NCBI GenBank assembly: GCA_934338065.1
Contig: CAKRGX010000009.1
Location: forward strand, 1-64,000
Source of the DNA: an uncultured Eubacterium sp.
GTDB taxonomy: Bacteria > Bacillota > Clostridia > Lachnospirales > Lachnospiraceae
Reading direction: 5' to 3'
Length of the DNA stretch: 64,000 nt
Shown: positions 1-8,110 of the stretch, one piece after another
How the letters are laid out: each line of letters begins with the position of its first letter
How positions within the stretch are numbered: position 1 is the stretch's first letter
The notes under the pieces: model-generated
Told to the model about the DNA's origin: nothing
What the model saw: only the letters and a program-made list of their open reading frames with translations
Databases searched by the model: none
Position numbers and translations under genes: made by a program

Positions 1-1
1 A

Positions 2-643
2 CATATGTCTGCAGATGAAAGTCTCACCAGTAGAGCAACAATACAGTTGGTAAAGGGTATGTTAAACTATGGTGGTGCAGCGCAGAAATATTTTGGATAT
101 AAGACAGATCAGCTTGCGTCAGATGGCTTGGCTCTGACAGAACCAGTGTTTGATGATACAAGCATTATAAATTTTATAAAAGATGAGGCAAATAAAGCTT
201 CCATTACATACTATAGTGATTCAGATAAAGTTACGTTTAAATCCGCGTATTTATCATTGAATTCTACGACAGATCTATGTGTTTCTGTGCAGTTTGCGAA
301 AGATGTGACAGTTCAGGAAGATATGTTTAAAATTTTGCTTGATAGCAAAGAAATATCAAAGGATCAGTACGAGATAACAAAAGTCAATGAAGAGAACTGT
401 TATAAGATCACATTGCACGGAATAAAAGCAAGTCAGCTGCAGAAGCAGTATGAATTTGAAGTGAATTTGTCTGATATGGAAACTGCGACACTTAGATATG
501 GAGCAACCAGTTATGCGTACACGGTCATGAGCAGTGCATGTGATAATATAGATAATATTGAATCACTCAGAGAAGTTGTCAAGGCACTTTATGCATATGG
601 CAGCTGTGCACAAGGATATGAATACTACAAAAACAAGAATTAA
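2..643 (+). CDS. C-terminal part of a secreted or surface protein (5' end outside window)
   Basis: The reading frame is open from the first bases of the window, so the gene starts upstream and the ATG at position 5 is probably internal. About 213 residues are visible. Two related segments are seen: VKGMLNYGGAAQKYFGY near the start and VKALYAYGSCAQGYEYY at the end, with a beta-rich region of about 110 residues between them. I recognise this alanine/tyrosine-rich segment type from long extracellular proteins of Lachnospiraceae, but I cannot assign a function. A good Shine-Dalgarno sequence for the next small gene begins at the stop codon, so the two may be co-transcribed. Low similarity to any enzyme family that I can name. 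Confidence 0.6.
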   Translation, partial: HMSADESLTSRATIQLVKGMLNYGGAAQKYFGYKTDQLASDGLALTEPVFDDTSIINFIKDEANKASITYYSDSDKVTFKSAYLSLNSTTDLCVSVQFAKDVTVQEDMFKILLDSKEISKDQYEITKVNEENCYKITLHGIKASQLQKQYEFEVNLSDMETATLRYGATSYAYTVMSSACDNIDNIESLREVVKALYAYGSCAQGYEYYKNKN

Positions 644-659
644 AGGGAGGCAAACAAGC

Positions 660-776
660 ATGAAAGAAAGATACGAAACACCGGAGATGGAGATTGTAGA
701 GTTTGAAACAGAGGATATTATTACGACCAGTGGTGATGACAATGCGCTCCCACCAATGGGCATTGATACTCCATAA
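660..776 (+). CDS. Small acidic peptide, 38 residues, function unknown
   Basis: The start is the ATG at 660, placed 9 bases after AGGGAGG at 644-650. This is much better supported than an upstream ATG at 558, which would overlap the preceding gene by 86 bases. The product has 11 acidic residues against 2 basic ones. It begins MKERYETPEMEI, continues with FETEDIITTSGDD and ends PPMGIDTP. There is no signal peptide, transmembrane segment or cysteine. Short peptides beginning K-x-x-Y-x-x-P-x-M-E are familiar from Lachnospiraceae genomes as hypothetical proteins. No peptide-modifying enzyme is adjacent, so a RiPP precursor role is unsupported. A clear terminator follows 29 bases after the stop. 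Confidence 0.6.
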   Translation: MKERYETPEMEIVEFETEDIITTSGDDNALPPMGIDTP

Positions 777-804
777 AAGGATTATGTTGTAGAATAATGC
801 ACTT

Positions 805-841
805 AAAATGTCAGGCAGACTTGACTGTCTGGCATTTTTTG
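805..841 (+). terminator. Rho-independent terminator after the small peptide gene
   Basis: AAAATGTCAGGCAG (805-818) pairs with CTGTCTGGCATTTT (825-838) through 14 pairs, two of them G-T. The loop is 6 bases and a T run follows. It closes the transcript carrying the surface protein tail and the small peptide. Confidence 0.8.
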
Positions 842-887
842 CATAAGAAACGAAATGTTACGGAAACGGGAGATGCCTTGAACAGCC

Positions 888-1151
888 TTGTTTTTCTTGT
901 GGTTACAGGCGTTGTATGGTAAGCTTAAATCAATAGGTGAACTTGGTCATGCAGATAAAGATACGGAGTGGTTTAAAATTGGCATGGAGGCTGCGAGTCT
1001 TGCACCAACTGCAATGAATCAGCAGAAATTCTTTTTTGAATTGAAGAATGACATTGTAACAGCAAAATCATTAGGTGGCTTTTATTCCAAGATTGATCTG
1101 GGAATTGCAAAGTATCACTTTGAAGCGGTGACAGGACATGAGGTAAAATAG
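888..1151 (+). pseudogene. Remnant of a nitroreductase-family gene (C-terminal part only)
   Basis: The 87-codon frame carries EWFKIGMEAASLAPTAMNQQ and then GFYSKIDLGIAKYHFE, which resembles the C-terminal third of the putative nitroreductases common in Clostridia (LAPTAxNQQK followed by DLGIxxYHFE). The FMN-binding N-terminal half is absent and no ribosome site precedes the first possible start. The preceding bases read DALNSLVFLVV in another frame before a stop, consistent with frameshift and deletion. Bases 1151-1196 read VHTKEDIDKLANEL then stop, possibly the tail of another lost gene. Nothing else is visible up to 1268. Confidence 0.6.
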
Positions 1152-1268
1152 TGCATACAAAAGAAGATATCGATAAACTGGCGAACGAACTGTGAAGCAA
1201 CAAAAAATTATTATTATTTTGATAACAACTTCGTTCAGATTGAATTGAAGGGATCATGACTTCTGCGG

Positions 1269-1901
1269 CTAAAGAATTTTCTTGAGCCATTCATTCATCA
1301 TACTGATAACAGGACCGAGGAACAGTGCAATACAAATTGTGATTACACCAATATATCCACAAAGCAGGAAACCGATGATACAGCCAATGGAATCGTAGCA
1401 CATGCGGATAAATTTAAAAGGCAGTCTGCGACCTGTTTTTTGGCAGAGTTTTTCATGAATAATATAAACGAGACCATCATAAGGAGCAACACCCATGTCA
1501 CAGCACATATAGAGAGCGGCAGTAACAATAAAAAGTGCCAGAGCTGGTGCAGCAACAAGTATACGCATAGTCCAGGAAGAAAGAAAATCAAAATTAATAA
1601 AACAATTTTCCAGCCAGGTAAAAAAGTCAACGGAATAACCAACGAGAAACATATTGGCAATAGTACCAATACCGAGGCGGCTGCGGTCGAAACCTAGAAC
1701 GATACCAAGGAGCAGCAGGTTAAAAATTGCTTCCCACGTTCCAAAACTGATAGGAAGACGGTCAGAGATTCCTAAGTTCATAAAGGTAAATGGATCGCCA
1801 CCTAGCTTTGTGCGGTTTAAAAATGATAAAGCAAGTCCCATAAGGATGACAGCAATAATAACGAGCGCAATTCTTTTTTTATCTTTTAAACTAAATTTCA
1901 T
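1269..1901 (-). CDS. YczE/YitT-like integral membrane protein
   Basis: A 210-residue protein starting MKFSLKDKKR. The ATG (1901) lies 6 bases after GGAGG, so the longer frame reaching 2021 is rejected. About five hydrophobic helices are evident, with LGGDPFTFMNLGISD after helix 1 and DMGVAPYDGLVYIIHEK in the second half. These features match the YczE family (COG2364), whose members are multi-pass proteins of poorly defined transport or regulatory role in Bacillus and Clostridia. It is divergently arranged with a WYL-domain regulator 157 bases away, which may control it. Function is otherwise unknown. Confidence 0.75.
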   Translation of the reverse strand: MKFSLKDKKRIALVIIAVILMGLALSFLNRTKLGGDPFTFMNLGISDRLPISFGTWEAIFNLLLLGIVLGFDRSRLGIGTIANMFLVGYSVDFFTWLENCFINFDFLSSWTMRILVAAPALALFIVTAALYMCCDMGVAPYDGLVYIIHEKLCQKTGRRLPFKFIRMCYDSIGCIIGFLLCGYIGVITICIALFLGPVISMMNEWLKKIL

Positions 1902-1993
1902 GGTTATCCTCCAGTGTTTTATAATAAATATAGCATAGTAATTGTAGACGAAAAATGATGATCTTTCAAGATATTGGAACAAAAAATATAAAA

Positions 1994-2022
1994 TTGTGTA
2001 AATTTTGAATCTATGGTACAAT
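1994..2022 (+). promoter_or_regulatory. Predicted sigma-A promoter of the WYL regulator gene
   Basis: TTGTGT at 1994-1999 and TACAAT at 2017-2022 are separated by 17 bases, with TG one base before the -10 box (extended -10). It lies 36 bases before the chosen start codon at 2059. Confidence 0.5.
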
Positions 2023-2058
2023 TAAATTAAAAAAAGTACTAACAGAATGGAGATTACT

Positions 2059-3051
2059 ATGTCAAAGTCATCCAATCAAAAATTGAAGCTGATCTATCTT
2101 ATGAAGATCCTGCTTGAGAGAACCGATGAAACACATAGTATAACGATGGCAGAAATCATAGATGCGTTAGCAGCCTATGACATAAGTGCCGAGCGTAAGA
2201 GTTTATATAGTGATATCGAGAGCTTGAGAGTATACGGACTTGATATAATCGGCGAGCAGAAAGGACGGTCCTATTCCTATTATGTTGGAAACAGGCAGTT
2301 TGAACTGGCAGAGTTGAAGCTGCTTGTGGATTCTGTGCAATCGGCAAAGTTTATAACGGCCAAGAAGTCAGCAGAACTCATTAAAAAGCTTGAGGGGCTG
2401 GCAAGCAAATATGAGGCATCACAGCTTCACAGACAAGTGTTTACTGTTGGCAGAGTAAAAACTATGAATGAAAGTATTTACTACAATGTAGATAGTATCC
2501 ATACAGCTATTGCACAAAACTCCAGGATTACTTTTCAATATTTTCAGTGGAATGTGAATAAAGAGATGGAACTACGACATAATGGTGCGCTTTATGAAGT
2601 AAGTCCCTGGTCACTATCGTGGGATGACGAAAACTATTATTTGATTGCATACGATGGTAAGGAGAGAATGATCAAACATTTTCGTGTAGATAAAATGTTA
2701 CATATTGAGTCAAACGGAAAGAGGCGGGAAGGAAAGGATGAGGTTCAATCTTTGGATATGGCTCGGTATGCCAGAAAGACATTTGGTATGTACCGGGGAG
2801 CGGAAGAATGTGTGAACATAGAATGCGATAATTCTCTTGCAGGAGTCATGATCGACCGTTTTGGGAAGGATGTATCCATGATTCGGCTGAATGATGAGAA
2901 ATTCGTGGCTCATGTTGAAGTGGCAGTTAGCAGGCAGTTTTTGGCATGGGTTATTGCGCTTGGTGAGGGGGCAGCAATCACAGGTCCCGATCATGTTGTG
3001 GAGTTGATGAAGAGCGAGATTGACCGGTTGATAAAACAGTATCTGACATAA
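2059..3051 (+). CDS. WYL-domain transcriptional regulator with N-terminal winged helix
   Basis: About 330 residues. The first 80 residues form a DeoR/HTH_11-like winged helix (LIYLMKILLERTDE, then SAERKSLYSDIESLRVYGLDI). This is followed by a WYL domain with ITFQYFQWN, the conserved YEVSPWSLSWDDENYYLIAYD and a FRVDKM segment, and a C-terminal extension that includes GPDHVVELMK. WYL proteins sense ligands, often nucleic acid or cyclic nucleotides, but the ligand here is unknown. ATG 2059 is preferred to ATG 2047 because GGAG lies 6 bases before it. It is transcribed divergently from the YczE-like gene, its most likely local target. Confidence 0.85.
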   Translation: MSKSSNQKLKLIYLMKILLERTDETHSITMAEIIDALAAYDISAERKSLYSDIESLRVYGLDIIGEQKGRSYSYYVGNRQFELAELKLLVDSVQSAKFITAKKSAELIKKLEGLASKYEASQLHRQVFTVGRVKTMNESIYYNVDSIHTAIAQNSRITFQYFQWNVNKEMELRHNGALYEVSPWSLSWDDENYYLIAYDGKERMIKHFRVDKMLHIESNGKRREGKDEVQSLDMARYARKTFGMYRGAEECVNIECDNSLAGVMIDRFGKDVSMIRLNDEKFVAHVEVAVSRQFLAWVIALGEGAAITGPDHVVELMKSEIDRLIKQYLT

Positions 3052-3053
3052 AG

Positions 3054-3092
3054 AAAAAACGATGGTGAGACCGTCGTTTTTTCTTTTTTTGG
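3054..3092. terminator. Bidirectional terminator between convergent genes
   Basis: AAAAAACGATGG (3054-3065) pairs with CCGTCGTTTTTT (3071-3082), 12 pairs with one G-T and a 5-base loop. A/T runs on both sides let it serve both the WYL regulator gene and the symporter gene that ends at 3097. Confidence 0.85.
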
Positions 3093-3096
3093 GGGT

Positions 3097-4521
3097 TTAT
3101 TTTCCTTTTATCTGTTTATGCCGATGAAAGAAATCTTTTGTTTCTTTTACAATTACACCACTTAGAGCAAAGATTGCGATCATATTTGGAATTGCCATTA
3201 ATCCATTGAAAATATCTGCGATTGTCCAGACGGCGCTGACCGTCATATATGGTCCGATAAATACAGCCAGAATATAGATCCAGCGGTACATCTTCACGTG
3301 TTTCATATTACCGCCGCTGAGATATTCTAAGCACCGTTCACTGTAGTAATCCCATCCAAGAATTGTTGTAAAAGCGAAAAATACAAGGCAGAGCATTAAT
3401 ACAAAAGCGGAAACTTCAGGAGGGAAAGGAAGCCCCTTCTGAAAAGCATAGGTAGTAACGCCAACACCTTCAAGTCCTTTTACCTGCCATGCGCCTGTTA
3501 ACACGATGGATAAACCGGTAAGGGTACAGATTACGATTGTATCAATGAACGTTCCTGTCATGCTGACAAGTCCCTGACGAACCGGTTCCTTTGTCTGTGC
3601 AGCAGCAGCAGCGATAGGAGCACTTCCCAGTCCGGCTTCGTTTGAAAAAATACCACGTGCAACACCTTTTTGCATTGCAATAAATAAACTTCCCACTGCG
3701 CCACCGGTAATCGCTTTAGGAGAAAAGGCTGCTTTGATAATAACGGCAATGGCATTTGGTACAGCAGTGATATTGGTAATAATCAGAATAGCTGCAAATA
3801 AGAAATAGATGATAGCCATAAAAGGAACAACGATCTGACTTACGCTGGCAATTCGTTTGATTCCGCCGATCAATACAGTAGCCACACAGAATGCCAGGAT
3901 GAGTGACGAGATAACGACAGACCAGGAATATTCACCTAAAAATGGTAATATTTTTACGCAGTGCAGATTGTTCGGATCAAAGAAACCATGAACAGCACTG
4001 GAGATACCATTTACCTGGCTGAATGTACCGATTCCGAAAAGACCGACGCAGACGCCGAAGAATGCAAATAATTTGGCAAGCCATTTCCATTTTTTTCCCA
4101 TGCCCTGTTCAATGTAGTAAAAAGGTCCACCCAGACTGTGACCGTCTTTGTCAACAACACGGTATTTTACGGCAAGGAGTCCTTCAGAGAACTTAGTTGC
4201 CATACCAAAGAAGGCAGCGACGATCATCCAGAAAAGGGCACCTGGACCACCAGTGCCGACCGCAGTTGCAACTCCGACAATATTACCGGTGCCGATTGTT
4301 GCGCTCAGGGCTGTACAAAGGGCTGAAAAGCTGGAAATCTCACCTTCTCCACCTTTTTCATTTTTTACCATCCATTTTAATGCAAGTGGCAGCTTACGGA
4401 TCTGTAAAATGCCGAGACGTACCGTAAGCATAACTCCGCCTGCAAGGATCAATATCATGAGAGGAACACCCCACACGAAATTATCAATATTAACCAGAAC
4501 ATCATTGATTGTTTTCCACAT
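3097..4521 (-). CDS. alsT: Sodium:alanine/glycine symporter (AGCS family)
   Basis: A 474-residue multi-pass membrane protein, the usual length for the alanine-or-glycine:cation symporter family. It carries the family signature TALSATIGTGNIVGVATAV and then GGPGALFWMI near residues 70-98, plus FSNEAGLGSAPIAAAA around residue 290, a known substrate/cation-site segment. It is expected to import alanine or glycine with sodium across the cytoplasmic membrane. The ATG follows GGAAGG by 8 bases. The gene is monocistronic, with its own promoter at 4566-4594 and a shared terminator. The exact substrate (alanine, glycine or another small amino acid) cannot be told from sequence. Confidence 0.92.
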   Translation of the reverse strand: MWKTINDVLVNIDNFVWGVPLMILILAGGVMLTVRLGILQIRKLPLALKWMVKNEKGGEGEISSFSALCTALSATIGTGNIVGVATAVGTGGPGALFWMIVAAFFGMATKFSEGLLAVKYRVVDKDGHSLGGPFYYIEQGMGKKWKWLAKLFAFFGVCVGLFGIGTFSQVNGISSAVHGFFDPNNLHCVKILPFLGEYSWSVVISSLILAFCVATVLIGGIKRIASVSQIVVPFMAIIYFLFAAILIITNITAVPNAIAVIIKAAFSPKAITGGAVGSLFIAMQKGVARGIFSNEAGLGSAPIAAAAAQTKEPVRQGLVSMTGTFIDTIVICTLTGLSIVLTGAWQVKGLEGVGVTTYAFQKGLPFPPEVSAFVLMLCLVFFAFTTILGWDYYSERCLEYLSGGNMKHVKMYRWIYILAVFIGPYMTVSAVWTIADIFNGLMAIPNMIAIFALSGVIVKETKDFFHRHKQIKGK

Positions 4522-4565
4522 TGTTTTTTCCTTCCTATGTAAAATAAATAAACAGTACCTTTTAT

Positions 4566-4594
4566 ACTATATCGTTATTTAGCAGTATTTTCAA
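4566..4594 (-). promoter_or_regulatory. Predicted sigma-A promoter of the AGCS symporter gene
   Basis: Read on the minus strand, TTGAAA (4594-4589) and TATAGT (4571-4566) are 17 bases apart, and the -10 box is 44 bases from the start codon. Confidence 0.6.
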
Positions 4595-4664
4595 GAAATA
4601 AATAAGGAAAAGTTTCCATGAAGAGGTATTTATGGTAGAATACATGAGAAGGGAGAAAACATGT

Positions 4665-5609
4665 ATGCAGAATAGTTTTCGATTTTTTCAAAATAGGGAT
4701 TGCGAATATTTCCCTTGTCATAGGGTTGAAAAAGAGGATGGGTTTAATTGTTTATTTTGCTATTGTCCTCTTTATTTCAAGGAAAAATGTGTCGGAACAC
4801 CGACATTTATAATAAACGATAGAGGACAGAGAATAAAAGACTGCAGTCAGTGTGATAAAATACACCGTCCGGAAATGTATGATGCCGTTATGCATGAACT
4901 CCAAAAACAGGAGGATATCATTTCTGTCAATATCGGTAATCTTCGGGAAGAAATCTGGGAGCGCATGGCGCAGATTGCGTCGTGGAATGAGATGGAGAAG
5001 GATATGTATCATCAACACAAGGGGATAGCGATTGGAAGTATTGGTGATATTCTGGAAAGAAATAAGTATTTATACCGGATCGCTATTCTTTTGCAGCCAT
5101 TTTCGCACCGATGTATTCAGAAAGATTGTTTTTCTTTTGGTGAGATGAAAGTCCCATGCCAGGTGTTGGAAAGGCTGGAAAGAGATCAGATAGAAGAAGG
5201 ATACTTATATGCTTTTCATGCACCGGAATATGCTGTTGAAGAGGGAAAAGCATTACTGACGCAGTATTACTGGGAAATTTTTCAGATTGCTTGTATGGAT
5301 GTGGTCCGGGAATGGATCCGGAAGTATCTGGCGAGAAAACATAGTGTGAAAGAAAGACGTTTTTGCAGCCCATCTTTTGGACCGGGCTTTTATGGAATGG
5401 AAGTCGAGGCAGCACATCAACTTCTGACATTAATGGATGCAGGAACTGTTGGAATCAGGTGGAGCGAGGGAAAGATGCAGCCACAGATGAGTCTGGTTGG
5501 TATGTATCTGATCAGCAGAAAAGATATTTTATCTGACTGCATCGATTGCGCCAGCTGCATCGGGCAGAAGCAGGGGTGCAGTTTTTGCAGCAAAAATGCA
5601 GGAAAGTAA
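4665..5609 (+). CDS. Cys-rich small domain fused to a MetH-activation-like domain
   Basis: A 314-residue protein with two recognisable parts. Residues 1-70 hold eight cysteines (13, 18, 29, 32, 34, 42, 60, 63) in a pattern like the cysteine-rich small domain (PF04071), a presumed metal-binding module. Residues 90-314 resemble the vitamin B12-dependent methionine synthase activation domain: FGPGFYGMEVEAAHQLL, then a SLVGMYLISRKD segment, then a Cys-rich tail (DCIDCASCIGQKQGCSFC). In MetH this domain binds S-adenosylmethionine for reactivation of cob(II)alamin; stand-alone versions occur in clostridial corrinoid systems. The start at 4665 follows GGGAG by 9 bases; upstream in-frame ATGs at 4632 and 4644 are less well placed. 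Its 3' end is close-coupled to the ABC-F gene. No methyltransferase is adjacent. Confidence 0.7.
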   Translation: MQNSFRFFQNRDCEYFPCHRVEKEDGFNCLFCYCPLYFKEKCVGTPTFIINDRGQRIKDCSQCDKIHRPEMYDAVMHELQKQEDIISVNIGNLREEIWERMAQIASWNEMEKDMYHQHKGIAIGSIGDILERNKYLYRIAILLQPFSHRCIQKDCFSFGEMKVPCQVLERLERDQIEEGYLYAFHAPEYAVEEGKALLTQYYWEIFQIACMDVVREWIRKYLARKHSVKERRFCSPSFGPGFYGMEVEAAHQLLTLMDAGTVGIRWSEGKMQPQMSLVGMYLISRKDILSDCIDCASCIGQKQGCSFCSKNAGK

Positions 5610-5634
5610 GCAGAAAAGAAAGAGGACAAAGGCA

Positions 5635-7458
5635 TTGAATATACTATCATTGGAAAATATAACACATTCTTATACGGAGAGAAAATTGTTTGATCATGCA
5701 GATTTTTACCTTCATGAAGGAGATAAGGTTGGTCTGATAGGGATAAATGGAACAGGAAAAAGTACACTGCTAAAGATCATGGCTGGTCTGGAGGTACCGG
5801 ATGAGGGAGAGGTGATCTGTGCTTCTCATCTAATGATCCACTATCTGCCTCAGAGTCCGGAATTTGGAGAGGAAGATACGGTTCTTCAGAGCGTGCAGAA
5901 TATGGTACATCATCATGCAAATGAAAATGAAATGATTCAGGCAAAAGCAATGCTTACAAGATTGGGCATTACCAATTTTGAACAGAAAACGAGGGAACTT
6001 TCCGGTGGTCAGAGGAAACGTCTGGCACTTGTCTCTGTACTGCTTACTCCTTGTGATGTGTTGATCTTAGATGAGCCTACCAATCATTTGGACAGTGAGA
6101 TGGCGGAATGGCTGGAAGATCAGTTAAAGACGTTCCGGGGAGCGTTGGTGATGGTGACACATGACCGGTATTTTCTGGATTGTGTTACGAATAAGATCAT
6201 TGAGTTAGATAAAGGGAAAATATACAGTTATCAGGAGAAGTATTCCGGATTTTTGCAGCGTAAGGCAGAGAGGGAGGAGAGTATACACGCAACAGAGAGA
6301 AAGAGGCAGAGTATCCTGCGTAAAGAAATTGAATGGATTTCACGCGGAGCAAGAGCGCGTTCTACAAAACAAAAGGCCCATATTCAACGTTATGAGGCAC
6401 TTAGAGACCAGAAGGGCCCTGAGACGGATGAGAAACTTCAGTTGAGCAGCATCCGATCCAGAATGGGAAAAACAACGATTGAGATTGAAAATGTCTCAAA
6501 AGCATATGGTTCACATATTCTTTTTCATGATTTTTCATACATTTTTTTGAAGCATGACCGGATTGGTTTTGTTGGGAAAAATGGATGTGGGAAGACTTCT
6601 TTGATGAAAATGATTGCCGGGCGTATGGAGCCGGACAGTGGCAGTATTAAAATTGGGCAGACGATCCGGATCGGTTATTATGCACAGGAGATTGATCAGG
6701 ATGAATCGGCCGGGATCGCTTATATGGATCCGAAAGAAAAAGTAATTGACTACATTAAGAATATAGCAGAGTTTGTGAGGACCGCAGATGGACTTGTTTC
6801 TGCGTCTTCTATGTTAGAACGTTTTTTGTTCCCTTCTTCACAACAGTATAGTCCGATTGGCAAGCTGTCGGGGGGTGAAAAGCGCCGGCTGAATCTTCTG
6901 CGTGTCCTGATGGAGGCTCCGAATGTGTTAATATTGGATGAGCCAACGAATGATCTGGATATTGAAACGATGACTATTTTAGAAGACTATCTGGATGATT
7001 TTGACGGCATTGTTATTACTGTCTCTCATGACCGGTATTTTCTGGATCGTATTGCTACTCGAATCTTTGCCTTTGAAGAAGGGGGAAAGATACAACAGTA
7101 TGAGGGTGGTTATACGGATTATGCAAAGAAAAAGCTGTCAGAAACGGATGCGCCGGCAGAGCAGACTAAGGGGCATGCACGGAATAAAGAAGCGCATGAG
7201 GCATATAAGAACAGAGAGAAGAAGCTTAAGTTTTCCTATCATGAGCAGCGTGAGTATGAAACGATAGAAGAAGACATTGCCAGGCTAGAGGAAGAGATCA
7301 AGCGTTTTGATGAACAGATGGAACAAAATGGAACGGACTATGTAAAGCTTCGTGAATTGTCAGAGAAAAAGGAAAAAGCAGAGCAGTGTCTGGAAGAAAA
7401 AATGGAACGCTGGGAGTATCTGGAGGAACTTGCCGAGAAGATTGCAGATCAATTATGA
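5635..7458 (+). CDS. ABC-F family ATPase, Uup-like, with C-terminal coiled coil
   Basis: About 607 residues with two ATP-binding cassettes and no membrane segment, as in soluble ABC-F translation factors. Cassette 1 has GINGTGKST, LSGGQRKR and LILDEPTNHLD; cassette 2 has GKNGCGKTS, LSGGEKRR and LILDEPTNDLD. A charged linker with KEIEWISRGARARSTKQKA joins them, which is the P-site tRNA interaction motif region of the family. The last 70 residues are a coiled-coil domain of the Uup type. A TTG at 5635 lies 8 bases after AGAGGA and gives a typical start MNILSLENI. The ATG at 5596 has no close ribosome site and would overlap the preceding gene. Role: ribosome-associated or DNA-branch functions are known in the family; antibiotic protection cannot be claimed. 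Confidence 0.88.
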   Translation: MNILSLENITHSYTERKLFDHADFYLHEGDKVGLIGINGTGKSTLLKIMAGLEVPDEGEVICASHLMIHYLPQSPEFGEEDTVLQSVQNMVHHHANENEMIQAKAMLTRLGITNFEQKTRELSGGQRKRLALVSVLLTPCDVLILDEPTNHLDSEMAEWLEDQLKTFRGALVMVTHDRYFLDCVTNKIIELDKGKIYSYQEKYSGFLQRKAEREESIHATERKRQSILRKEIEWISRGARARSTKQKAHIQRYEALRDQKGPETDEKLQLSSIRSRMGKTTIEIENVSKAYGSHILFHDFSYIFLKHDRIGFVGKNGCGKTSLMKMIAGRMEPDSGSIKIGQTIRIGYYAQEIDQDESAGIAYMDPKEKVIDYIKNIAEFVRTADGLVSASSMLERFLFPSSQQYSPIGKLSGGEKRRLNLLRVLMEAPNVLILDEPTNDLDIETMTILEDYLDDFDGIVITVSHDRYFLDRIATRIFAFEEGGKIQQYEGGYTDYAKKKLSETDAPAEQTKGHARNKEAHEAYKNREKKLKFSYHEQREYETIEEDIARLEEEIKRFDEQMEQNGTDYVKLRELSEKKEKAEQCLEEKMERWEYLEELAEKIADQL

Positions 7459-7777
7459 TCTGCAAGGGATGTTTTTTTAAAAGAACCGGGAGAAACGCCA
7501 ACCTTATTCTTAAAAGTAAGGATAAAGTTGGAACAATCGCAAAAACCAGACTGGCTGCAGGTGTCACCAACACTTTTTCCCAGGAGCAGACAGCGTTTTG
7601 CCTGCTCATCCCGTTGATCCAGAATATACAAATGTAATGATAAACCGGTATGCTGTTTAAAAATGCGGCTGAGATAGGAGCCATTATGCTTGTGAAGATT
7701 GTAACATTTTCGGATTGTAACACACAGGTAACGCTTCCAGACAGCAGACAACATTTTTGTCTGTCTGACGGTACCAA
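7449..7777 (-). pseudogene. Decayed AraC-family regulator (DNA-binding part only)
   Basis: The minus-strand frame ending at 7449 reads NGSYLSRIFKQHTGLSLHLY, then a degraded DQRDEQAKRCLLLGKSV and CSNFILTFKNKVGVSPGSFK. This is recognisable as the double helix-turn-helix of AraC proteins (SYLSRIFKxxTG ... FKKxxGxSPxxFR). It has no sensor domain, no good start and several non-consensus positions. It overlaps the end of the ABC-F gene by 10 bases on the opposite strand. I interpret it as a gene remnant. Confidence 0.6.
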
Positions 7778-7815
7778 TATATCGTTTGATGGTGAAATGT
7801 GATAGTCTGTGTGGA

Positions 7816-7905
7816 TTATTTATTATTTTTTTTAATATGAACTTCTGGAATGGCTACGTTGTCATAGGTCAGATCATAGTGCTTCGAGAGTTCTTTTTTC
7901 TTCAT
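7816..7905 (-). other. Possible 29-codon reading frame upstream of the AraC remnant
   Basis: On the minus strand, ATG at 7905 opens MKKKELSKHYDLTYDN, followed by VAIPEVHIKKNNK and TAA at 7816. GGA lies about 11 bases upstream. It could be the surviving start of the gene whose end is the AraC remnant, or a chance frame. The lysine-rich N-terminus is credible as a protein start, but no family is recognised. Confidence 0.25.
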
Positions 7906-8110
7906 ATTATAAGTCGTCCTTTTGTCTCTTTGTATAAGTTCTATTTTACATGATATTAAAAAAAACACAAGTTTGGTTATCTATTTATCATACCATTCAC
8001 ACCATATTTTTACTGTTCGCGCAGAATGAAGAACCATTTCATTTAAAATGGTATAATTTAGAAAATGGCAACCAAAGAAATTTGCGAGTTATGTAATAAA
8101 GGAGGGGCCT
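7906..8110 (+). promoter_or_regulatory. Leader of the giant surface protein gene, with -10 box and inverted repeat
   Basis: A TATAAT box lies at 8052-8057, but no convincing -35 box stands 16-18 bases upstream. ACCATTT (8033-8039) and AAATGGT (8046-8052) form a perfect 7-base inverted repeat that abuts the -10 box, the place expected for an operator. AAAGGAGGGG precedes the ATG at 8111. Nothing else is visible in this stretch. Confidence 0.35.

Noticed and set aside
660..776. The small acidic peptide as a RiPP precursor
   Set aside because: No radical SAM, lanthipeptide or protease gene is adjacent and the peptide has no cysteine; the idea lacks support in this window.
1151..1196. Short GTG-initiated frame VHTKEDIDKLANEL as a gene
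   Set aside because: Fourteen codons with no ribosome site; more likely the tail of a lost gene.
4522..4664. Riboswitch upstream of the symporter or the MetH-activation-like gene
   Set aside because: The region is short and AT-rich, holds an ordinary promoter, and shows no conserved riboswitch core that I can recognise.
5596..5634. ATG at 5596 as start of the ABC-F protein
   Set aside because: No ribosome site at a proper distance and overlap with the previous gene, while TTG 5635 has AGAGGA 8 bases upstream and gives the family-typical N-terminus.
7298..7777. 159-codon minus-strand frame overlapping the ABC-F gene end
   Set aside because: It is out of frame with the recognisable AraC remnant and runs opposite the coiled-coil coding region; no family features.
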